The notes under the pieces: generated by a model
The model's input: only the letters and a program-made list of their open reading frames with translations
What the model was told of the DNA's origin: nothing
Databases searched by the model: none
Part shown: positions 1 to 6,223 of the stretch, piece by piece
Numbering within the stretch: position 1 is the stretch's first letter
Layout of the letters: each line of letters begins with the position of its first letter
Made by a program: the position numbers and the translations under genes
DNA from: Oscillospiraceae bacterium
GTDB taxonomy: Bacteria > Bacillota > Clostridia > Oscillospirales > CAG-382
Length of the DNA: 39,786 bases
Direction of reading: 5' to 3'
Assembly (NCBI GenBank): GCA_022508745.1
Contig: JAFLUP010000018.1
Location: 1 to 39,786, forward strand

Positions 1-593
1 GCCTTTTCGCCGTCGGAGTAAGCGGTCTCCTTGACGATGGTCAGCTCGCCGGTCTTGAAATCGTAATCCGTCTGCACATAGGTGAAGCCGTTGATGCGGG
101 AGATGATCATCGCCGCGTCCTTGCCGAGACCGTTGAGGATGACGCGCAGCGGTTCTTTACGAACCTTGTTCGCGGTGCGGGCGATACCGATCGCGCCTTC
201 CGCTGCCGCAAAGGACTCGTGACCTGCCAGGAACGCAAAGCACTTGGTCTCCTCGCGGAGCAGCATTGCGCCCAGATTGCCGTGACCGAGACCGACCTTT
301 CTGGTCTCCGCAACGGAACCGGGGATGCAGAACGCCTGCAGACCGATACCGATGGCTTCCGCAGCGTCCGCCGCGGTCTTGCAGCCCTTCTTGATGGCGA
401 CAGCGCAGCCGAGGGTGTATGCCCAAACCGCGTTCTCAAAGCAGATGGGCTGCACGCCTCTGACGATGCTGTCGGCGTCAACGCCCTTCTCTTCGCAGAG
501 CGCTTTTGCCTCCTCCAAGGAGGAAAGCCCGTATTCTTTCAGACAGGCATTGATCTTGTCAATCCGTCTTTCGTATCCTTCAAAAGTTGCCAT
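1..593 (-). CDS. GGGtGRT family protein (partial, C-terminus beyond window)
   Basis: This frame is not in the ORF track because its stop lies outside the window. Read on the minus strand from the ATG at 593, it encodes 197 residues beginning MATFEGYERRIDKINACLKEYG and stays open to base 1. A strong AAGGAGG ribosome binding site lies just upstream. The N-terminus, including the Cys/Gly-rich stretch CFENAVWAYTLGCAVAIKKGCK and GLGHGNLGAMLLREETKCFAFLAGHESFAAAEGAIG, matches my memory of the GGGtGRT family, proteins of roughly 330 residues in anaerobes. The motif that names the family is not in the visible part. It sits 15 bp downstream of a NifU/IscU-like scaffold gene, its usual neighbour. That pairing suggests a role connected with Fe-S clusters, but I know of no established biochemical function. 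Confidence 0.75.
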   Translation of the reverse strand, partial: MATFEGYERRIDKINACLKEYGLSSLEEAKALCEEKGVDADSIVRGVQPICFENAVWAYTLGCAVAIKKGCKTAADAAEAIGIGLQAFCIPGSVAETRKVGLGHGNLGAMLLREETKCFAFLAGHESFAAAEGAIGIARTANKVRKEPLRVILNGLGKDAAMIISRINGFTYVQTDYDFKTGELTIVKETAYSDGEK

Positions 594-608
594 GTTGCTT
601 TCGCCTCC

Positions 609-1304
609 TTATTCTTTTCTCGGGTCGATATATTTGACGGCGTCATCATACCGGCCGTAGGTCTTGACGTTCTTCTCGTAGGCTTCCGCAGGGTCGGAAC
701 CGTTGCGGATGGCCTCCATCATCTTGCCCAGATGGACGAACTTGTAGCCGATGATCTGGTCATCCTTGTCCACGGCGAGGTTGAGGATATAGCCTTCCGC
801 CATTTCCAGATAGCGAACGCCCTTCGCGTTGGTGGCAAAGATGGTACCCACCTGAGAGCGCAGACCTTTGCCCAGGTCGTCGAGAGAGGTACCGACGGGC
901 AGACCGTCGTCAGAGAAAGCGGTCTGGGTACGACCGTACACGATCTGCAGGAACAGCTCACGCATGGCGACATTGATGGCGTCGCAGACGAGGTCGGTAT
1001 TGAGGGCTTCCAGAATGGTCTTGCCCTGCAGGATCTCCGCTGCCATCGCCGCGGAATGGGTCATACCGGAGCAGCCGATGGTCTCGACGAGCGCTTCTTC
1101 GATGATACCCTCCTTGACGTTCAGAGAGAGCTTGCAGCAGCCCTGCTGGGGTGCGCACCAGCCGATGCCGTGGGTAAAGCCGGAAATGTCCTTCACATCG
1201 TACGCCTTAACCCACTTGCCCTCCTCGGGAATGGGGGCGGGACCGTGCTTCGGACCCTTGGCGATGGGACACATCCGTTCAACTTCGCTGGAATACTGTA
1301 ACAT
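609..1304 (-). CDS. Iron-sulfur cluster assembly scaffold protein (NifU/IscU N-terminal type)
   Basis: This 231-residue protein carries a NifU_N/IscU-like core. The Cys-bearing segments GWCAPQQGCCKLSLNV (about residues 48-63) and ETIGCSGMTHSAAMAAEIL (about 74-92) correspond to the conserved cysteine regions on which IscU-type scaffolds build Fe-S clusters. It is longer than IscU (about 130 residues), with an extra C-terminal segment (EGYILNLAVDKDDQIIGYKFVHLGKM), as in the version that accompanies GGGtGRT proteins. The ATG at 1304 is preceded by AAAGGAG. The gene lies between pduL and the GGGtGRT gene on the same strand with short gaps, so the three are probably co-transcribed. No IscS or SufS desulfurase gene is visible nearby. 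The scaffold role is inferred from the family. Confidence 0.82.
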   Translation of the reverse strand: MLQYSSEVERMCPIAKGPKHGPAPIPEEGKWVKAYDVKDISGFTHGIGWCAPQQGCCKLSLNVKEGIIEEALVETIGCSGMTHSAAMAAEILQGKTILEALNTDLVCDAINVAMRELFLQIVYGRTQTAFSDDGLPVGTSLDDLGKGLRSQVGTIFATNAKGVRYLEMAEGYILNLAVDKDDQIIGYKFVHLGKMMEAIRNGSDPAEAYEKNVKTYGRYDDAVKYIDPRKE

Positions 1305-1347
1305 AGTGTTACTCCTTTCGAAATTTATTTATCTGATCTTTCTTCTC

Positions 1348-1917
1348 TTATGGAATGATTTCGCCGAACACTTCGCCGGAGAGTGCTGCGGCGTTGGCTT
1401 CGTCGGTATCCAGATGGACGGCGGGGGCAAACTTGTCACTCACACGGACGACGACTTCACCGAAGGTGAGCCCGCGCTCGCCATCGACCTTCACGGAAAC
1501 GATCTGCTTGTCCTTCAGACCCATCTCCGCAGCGGTGGCGGTGTCCAGATGCACGTGCCGTTTTGCGGCGATCACGCCGCGGGTGATCTCGATTTCCCCG
1601 GCAGGACCGACGATTTTGATGCCCTCGGTTCCCTCGATGTCGCCGGATTCACGGATGAGCGCGTTCACGCCCAACGTCCGTGCATCGGTGAGGGAGATCT
1701 CCACCTGCGTATCCTTGCGGACAGGACCGAGGATCAGAACGTTGTTGATCGCTTTCTTCGGGCCGACGAGGTTGACACGCTCGTTGCTGGCGAACTGCCC
1801 CGGCTGGGAAAGCATCTTCTTGACGGTCAGCGCATTGCCCTCTCCCAGCAGGACCTTCAGATCCGCTTCCGAGAGGTGTACGTGCCTTGCGGATGTTTCA
1901 ACGATGACTTTTTTCAT
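1348..1917 (-). CDS. pduL: Phosphate propanoyltransferase (PduL-type phosphotransacylase)
   Basis: The 189-residue protein matches PduL, a zinc enzyme unrelated to Pta that converts acyl-CoA plus phosphate to acyl-phosphate plus CoA. The paired metal-binding motifs are visible: SARHVHLSEADL near residue 9, AAKRHVHLD near residue 117, and a late VHLDTDEANA. No microcompartment encapsulation peptide or shell gene is seen, so a cytosolic housekeeping form that makes acetyl- or propionyl-phosphate for acetate kinase is more likely than a propanediol-utilisation role. The length is close to that of non-microcompartment PduL. It is the first gene of the pduL, scaffold, GGGtGRT cluster and has its own promoter at 1961-1989. 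Confidence 0.9.
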   Translation of the reverse strand: MKKVIVETSARHVHLSEADLKVLLGEGNALTVKKMLSQPGQFASNERVNLVGPKKAINNVLILGPVRKDTQVEISLTDARTLGVNALIRESGDIEGTEGIKIVGPAGEIEITRGVIAAKRHVHLDTATAAEMGLKDKQIVSVKVDGERGLTFGEVVVRVSDKFAPAVHLDTDEANAAALSGEVFGEIIP

Positions 1918-1960
1918 GTGATTTCCTTCTTTCCATGTCTTTCATGTTGATACTTCCATA

Positions 1961-1989
1961 ATTATACATCACATGAAACAAAAAGTAAA
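1961..1989 (-). promoter_or_regulatory. Sigma-A type promoter for pduL cluster
   Basis: On the minus strand TTTACT (1989-1984), a 17-nt spacer and a perfect TATAAT (1966-1961) lie about 45 nt upstream of the pduL start. It is divergent from and almost abuts the trpS promoter. The assignment rests on consensus match only. Confidence 0.65.
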
Positions 1990-2012
1990 TAGATTTTTTC
2001 GTAAAAAATTTA

Positions 2013-2041
2013 TTGAAATCTCTTCGTTTATATGTTATAAT
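2013..2041 (+). promoter_or_regulatory. Sigma-A type promoter for trpS, with extended -10
   Basis: TTGAAA (2013-2018), 17 nt and TATAAT (2036-2041), with TG one base upstream of the -10 (TGTTATAAT), form a strong extended -10 promoter. Transcription would start near 2048, leaving a leader of roughly 78 nt before the trpS ATG. That is too short for a classical T-box leader. Confidence 0.75.
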
Positions 2042-2060
2042 ACAAAATATGGGAATTTAT

Positions 2061-2100
2061 GGCACCCCAAACGGCAAGAAGTTGTGCCTCGCGGCTTGGG
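2061..2100 (+). other. Possible H-type pseudoknot in the trpS leader
   Basis: In the short trpS leader, GGCAC (2061-2065) is complementary to GTGCC (2084-2088), and CCCAA (2066-2070) is complementary to TTGGG (2096-2100). The order 5'S1-5'S2-3'S1-3'S2 is that of an H-type pseudoknot, ending 25 nt before the start codon and about 12 nt before AGAGG. Each stem is only 5 bp, so chance is possible. I do not recognise it as a known riboswitch class. Confidence 0.3.
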
Positions 2101-2125
2101 AACCATAGAAAAGAGGTTTACAGTC

Positions 2126-3136
2126 ATGCAAGAAACCAAAGAAGCAAAAAAACTGGTCCTTTCCGGCATCCAGCCGTCCGGAACACTGACGCTCGGGAAC
2201 TATCTCGGTGCGCTGCGGAACTGGACGAAGATGCAGGATGAATATTTGTGCTACTATATGTTGGCGGATCTGCACACCATCACGGTGCGGCAGGTTCCTG
2301 CGGAGCTGCGGCAGAACTGCCTGAAAACCGCCGCGATCTACCTTGCAGCCGGGCTGGATCCGGAAAAGATCACCCTGTTCCTGCAAAGCATGGTGCCGGC
2401 ACATTCCCAGCTTGCGTGGGTACTGAATTGCTATGCCATGATGGGCGAGTTGAACCGCATGACGCAATTCAAGGATAAATCCGCCCGCCACGCGGATAAT
2501 ATCAACGGCGGTCTTTACACCTATCCCGTGCTGATGGCGGCGGATATCCTGCTGTATCAGGCGGACTATGTGCCGGTAGGGAAGGATCAGAAACAGCACG
2601 TGGAGCTCGCCCGGGACATCGCGAACCGCTTCAATAACACGTATAGCGAGACCTTCCGGATCCCGGAACCCATCATCTCCACGAATACCGCCAGCATCCG
2701 TTCTCTTTCGGATCCGACCAAGAAGATGAGCAAGTCCGAAAGCGGCGACGGCACCATTTTCGTACTGGATAACAAGGATACCATCCTGCGCAAGGTACGC
2801 AAAGCGGTCACGGATTCCGACGGCGAGATCCGCCGTGGGGAAGGGAAGCACGGCATCAATAACCTGATGAACATTTACAGCGCCGCCACCGGCAAGACCG
2901 ACGGGGAGATCGAATCCGAATTTGCCGGAAAAGGCTACGGAGACTTCAAACTGGCGGTGGGCGAAGCCATCGCGGATCTGCTGGGCGGCATCCAGCAGGA
3001 ATATGAGCGGTATATGGCGGATAAAGCGTACCTCAACCGCGTGCTGATCGAGGGCGCGGAACGCGCGTCCTACGCCGCGAACAAGACGCTTTCCAAGGTC
3101 TACCGTAAGGTGGGCTTCTACGACCCGCATAAGTAA
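2126..3136 (+). CDS. trpS: Tryptophan--tRNA ligase
   Basis: This class Ic aminoacyl-tRNA synthetase charges tRNA-Trp. The HIGH-equivalent signature lies in SGIQPSGTLTLGNYLGALRNW near the N-terminus, and KKMSKSE is the KMSKS loop. GGLYTYPVLMAADILLYQADYVPVGKDQKQHVELARDIANRFN is the family core. I start it at the ATG at 2126 (MQETKEAKKLVLSG), preceded by AGAGG, giving 336 residues, the usual TrpS length. The track's start at 1973 lies upstream of the promoter and adds a non-conserved extension. It heads a plus-strand unit continuing into the hydrolase 4 bp downstream. Confidence 0.96.
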   Translation: MQETKEAKKLVLSGIQPSGTLTLGNYLGALRNWTKMQDEYLCYYMLADLHTITVRQVPAELRQNCLKTAAIYLAAGLDPEKITLFLQSMVPAHSQLAWVLNCYAMMGELNRMTQFKDKSARHADNINGGLYTYPVLMAADILLYQADYVPVGKDQKQHVELARDIANRFNNTYSETFRIPEPIISTNTASIRSLSDPTKKMSKSESGDGTIFVLDNKDTILRKVRKAVTDSDGEIRRGEGKHGINNLMNIYSAATGKTDGEIESEFAGKGYGDFKLAVGEAIADLLGGIQQEYERYMADKAYLNRVLIEGAERASYAANKTLSKVYRKVGFYDPHK

Positions 3137-3140
3137 ACGG

Positions 3141-4202
3141 ATGGCAATGAAAAACACGCTGCTTTCCGTTCCCGCGAGGGATGGCTATCCGCTGGAGGCG
3201 ATGTTGAGCGTCCCGGAAGGGGATTTCAAGAAACTCGTCCTGTATGTGAACGGCTCCGGCCCTGTGACCTACCATATCAATAGGCAGCTCCCGGACGGCA
3301 AATGGTTTCGGTATCATGATCTGTTTGCCGAGGAATTCACCCGCCGCGGGATCGCATACTGCCGGTACAGTACGCGAGGCGCGAAGGACGGGGATACCGC
3401 ACCGTATTTTGTCGATATCGACTATGATGCGTATCGAACCTATCTGCCGCACAATTCGGTCGGCGATGTGGAATGTCTTGTGGATGCCGTTTGCGCAGAG
3501 TACCCGGATATTTCCGTCTATCTGCTCGGCTGGAGCGAGGGGTCGGTCATCGCTCCTCGTGTTGTACTGAACGGTCGCACAAAGATCGACGGGTTGCTGC
3601 TGTGTGGATATTGTAATGAAAATATGCGCGATACATTGGTTTGGCAAGCACAGGGAAATAACGAACTGATTTCTTCCAGGCGGTTGTTTGATTACGATAG
3701 AAAAGGCTATATTTCCAAAGCCGATTTTGAGGAAGACCGGTATCAAGTCCGTCAGGCGTTATTTGGCGAACGAACCTTTGAACAGTTGGATCTGGACGGC
3801 GACGGAAAGTTGACAGCGGAGGATTTTGCTCCGCGCATGTCAAACTTTTTGAACGGGATCCTTTCCGCCATTGAGCGGGGGGATGATGAATGGACCAAGC
3901 AGAATCACGCCCTACATCTGACGACAGGTTGGTTCCGGGAACATTTCTCCCTTGAACCGAATAAGACCCTGCTGCCGAGGCTGGATCTGCCGATCCATAT
4001 TTTCTCCGGCGAATATGATGCCATGACGCCGCAGTTTTATGCGAAAGATATTGAGCAGCGCTTTGCGGAACTGGGCAAAACCAACCTGACTGTTCATTAT
4101 TTTGAAAACCACGACCATGAGCTGAACGTTTTGAGATATTTTATAAAGGGCGAGCTTCCCGACGGGATCAAGTGTCTGTTGGAAACCGCAGAATCGTTGT
4201 AA
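3141..4202 (+). CDS. Alpha/beta hydrolase with an inserted EF-hand pair
   Basis: This 353-residue protein has an alpha/beta hydrolase layout: the nucleophile elbow GWSEGS (Ser about 133), an acid candidate in FSGEYDAMTP (Asp about 293) and a His candidate in FENHDHELN (about 324-326). YVNGSGP near residue 35 is the usual oxyanion-hole strand. Between the core halves, in the cap position, are two EF-hand-like loops, DYDRKGYISKAD (184-195) and DLDGDGKLTAED (217-228). The second fits the Ca-binding consensus very well; the first has Lys at position 5. No signal peptide is seen, so it is probably cytosolic. The start 4 bp after trpS, with a poor ribosome binding site, suggests translational coupling. 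The substrate cannot be told; esterase or peptidase activity are both possible. Confidence 0.8.
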   Translation: MAMKNTLLSVPARDGYPLEAMLSVPEGDFKKLVLYVNGSGPVTYHINRQLPDGKWFRYHDLFAEEFTRRGIAYCRYSTRGAKDGDTAPYFVDIDYDAYRTYLPHNSVGDVECLVDAVCAEYPDISVYLLGWSEGSVIAPRVVLNGRTKIDGLLLCGYCNENMRDTLVWQAQGNNELISSRRLFDYDRKGYISKADFEEDRYQVRQALFGERTFEQLDLDGDGKLTAEDFAPRMSNFLNGILSAIERGDDEWTKQNHALHLTTGWFREHFSLEPNKTLLPRLDLPIHIFSGEYDAMTPQFYAKDIEQRFAELGKTNLTVHYFENHDHELNVLRYFIKGELPDGIKCLLETAESL

Positions 4203-4216
4203 AAAGGAAAGAAGAT

Positions 4217-6202
4217 ATGGCAAAGAAGAACGAAGAATACGGCAGTCAAAGTATCTCCATGCTCAAGGGCGCGGACCGCGTGCGGAAGCGTCCGGCGGTT
4301 ATTTTCGGCTCGGACGGGCTGGAGGGGTGCGAACATTCCTTTTTTGAGATCCTGTCCAACTCCATCGACGAGTTCCGCGAAGGCTACGGAAAGGTCATCA
4401 ACGTCACCGTCGGCGCGGACCGGGTCATGACCGTGGAGGACTTCGGTCGCGGCGTTCCGCTGGACTGGAACGAAAAGGAACAGCGCTACAACTGGGAGCT
4501 GGTCTACTGCGAGCTGTACGCAGGGGGCAAATACGAAAACGCCGAGGGCGGCGCGTATGAATACTCTCTGGGGCTCAACGGTTTGGGCGCCTGCGCCACG
4601 CAGTACGCCTCCGAGTTCATGGAAGTGACCTCCTACCAGCGTGGAACGCAGTATTCCATTCGCTTCAAGCAGGGGGAACCAGTTGGCGAGCTGGAAAAAG
4701 CCGATTGCCCAAAGAACAAGAGCGGAACGGTGGTGCGCTGGAAGAGCGACAACGCTGTATTTACCGATACGGAGATCTCACTGGAATACTTCCTGCGCAC
4801 CATGCGCAAGCAGGCGGTGGTCAATGCGGGGCTGACGCTGAATCTCAAGTGGCAAAATCAGGAAGGCAACTTCGAGACCCATAGCTTCTATTACGAAAAC
4901 GGTATTGCCGACTATATGGCGGAGATCGTAGGGGAAGCGGGTATGACGCCGGTGCAGGAATACGCCTGCGAGCGCGTCGGGCGCGACCGTCCGGACAAGC
5001 CGGATTATAAATTGAAGATCGACTTTGCGTTTTGCTTCTCCAATGAGGTCAATTTGTTGGAGTATTACCACAATTCCTCCTTTCTGGAATACGGCGGATG
5101 CCCGGATAAGGCGACCCGCTCCGCGTTCGTTTACGCGGTGGACAAATATTGCTCGGAAAAAGGGAAGTATACAAAGAACGAATCCAAAGTTACCTTTGAT
5201 GACGTAAAAAGCTCTCTGGTGCTGGTCATCAACTCCTTTTCTACCCAAACGTCCTACGAAAACCAGACGAAAAAGGCCATCAACAACGCCTTTATCACCA
5301 AGGCGATGACGGAGTTTTTCAAGCAATCGCTGGACGCATACTTCGCAGAGAACCCCGCCTTTGCCGATCAGGTCTGCCAGCAGGTGCTCATCAACAAACG
5401 CTCCCGGGAATCGGCGGACCAGATGCGGGTCAATATCAAAAAGAAACTCACACAGCCGGTGGACAGCATTGCCAACACCGTGGAGAAATTCGTCAACTGC
5501 CGCTCCCGCGACCCGGAGGTCTGCGAGCTGTATATCGTGGAAGGCGACTCCGCTTTGACAAGCTGCAAGCTGGCTCGCAACGCGGAATTCCAAGCCATCA
5601 TCCCCGTCCGCGGCAAGACGCTCAACTGCCTGAAGGCCTCTGTGGACAAGGTGATGAAGAGCGATATCATTCTCGACCTCATCAAGGTCATCGGCTGCGG
5701 CATGGAGTTAAAGTCTCATAAGGGGAAGGATCTCTCCACCTTTGACCTCGACCAACTGCGTTGGAACAAGATCATCATCTGTACCGATGCGGACGTAGAC
5801 GGCTACCAGATCCGCACGCTGATTATGACGCTGTTTTATAGCTTGCTCCCAACCTTAATCCGGGAGGGGAGGGTCTATATCGCAGAAACCCCGCTGTATG
5901 AGATCAACAGCAAGGACGAGACCTATTTCGCCTATGACGAGGGGGAAAAGCAGGCGATCCTTGACAAGCTGGGGAAGCAGAAATACTCCATCCAGCGCTC
6001 CAAGGGTCTGGGCGAAAACGATCCGGACATGATGTCCCGCACCACCATGCACCCCGCCACACGGCGGCTGATCCGGGTCATGCCGGAGGACGAACAAAAG
6101 ACATACGAGATGTTCGACGTTCTGCTGGGGGACAACCTGGCAGGGCGTAAAGAGATGATCGCCGCGTACGGCGCGAAGTACTACGATTTGGCTGACTTCT
6201 AA
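4217..6202 (+). CDS. Divergent type IIA topoisomerase subunit B (GyrB/ParE-like)
   Basis: This 661-residue protein has the GyrB/ParE order. The GHKL ATPase motifs are EILSNSIDE (44-52), EDFGRGVP (74-81) and GLNGLGACA (119-127). A transducer motif QTKKAINN (350-357) follows, then TOPRIM motifs EGDSA (442-446), IPVRGKTLNCLKA (462-474) and TDADVDG (523-529), and KGLGEN (596-601). Several motifs depart from housekeeping enzymes: EGDSALTSCKLARN replaces EGDSAGGSAKQGRD, and the region after TDADVDG reads YQI rather than AHI. The ATG at 4217 follows AAGGAAAG, so the track start at 4172 inside the hydrolase gene is unlikely. With the next gene it should form an ATP-dependent A2B2 enzyme. I read it as a paralogue, not the main gyrase or Topo IV. 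Confidence 0.88.
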   Translation: MAKKNEEYGSQSISMLKGADRVRKRPAVIFGSDGLEGCEHSFFEILSNSIDEFREGYGKVINVTVGADRVMTVEDFGRGVPLDWNEKEQRYNWELVYCELYAGGKYENAEGGAYEYSLGLNGLGACATQYASEFMEVTSYQRGTQYSIRFKQGEPVGELEKADCPKNKSGTVVRWKSDNAVFTDTEISLEYFLRTMRKQAVVNAGLTLNLKWQNQEGNFETHSFYYENGIADYMAEIVGEAGMTPVQEYACERVGRDRPDKPDYKLKIDFAFCFSNEVNLLEYYHNSSFLEYGGCPDKATRSAFVYAVDKYCSEKGKYTKNESKVTFDDVKSSLVLVINSFSTQTSYENQTKKAINNAFITKAMTEFFKQSLDAYFAENPAFADQVCQQVLINKRSRESADQMRVNIKKKLTQPVDSIANTVEKFVNCRSRDPEVCELYIVEGDSALTSCKLARNAEFQAIIPVRGKTLNCLKASVDKVMKSDIILDLIKVIGCGMELKSHKGKDLSTFDLDQLRWNKIIICTDADVDGYQIRTLIMTLFYSLLPTLIREGRVYIAETPLYEINSKDETYFAYDEGEKQAILDKLGKQKYSIQRSKGLGENDPDMMSRTTMHPATRRLIRVMPEDEQKTYEMFDVLLGDNLAGRKEMIAAYGAKYYDLADF

Positions 6203-6223
6203 AAGAATATAACGAGGTAATCC

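Noticed and set aside
1348-1917. Bacterial microcompartment locus
   Set aside because: There are no shell proteins, and PduL lacks an encapsulation extension.
219-1950. Two long plus-strand ORFs (360 aa each) antisense to the scaffold and pduL genes
   Set aside because: They are shadows of well-recognised minus-strand genes, with no ribosome binding site and no family resemblance.
2048-2125. T-box riboswitch upstream of trpS
   Set aside because: The leader is only about 78 nt, with no specifier stem or T-box sequence visible.
3690-3830. EF-hand loops of the hydrolase as a dockerin for the cohesin protein
   Set aside because: The loops are 33 residues apart inside the fold, unlike the two tandem repeats of about 22 residues in dockerins, and the hydrolase has no signal peptide.
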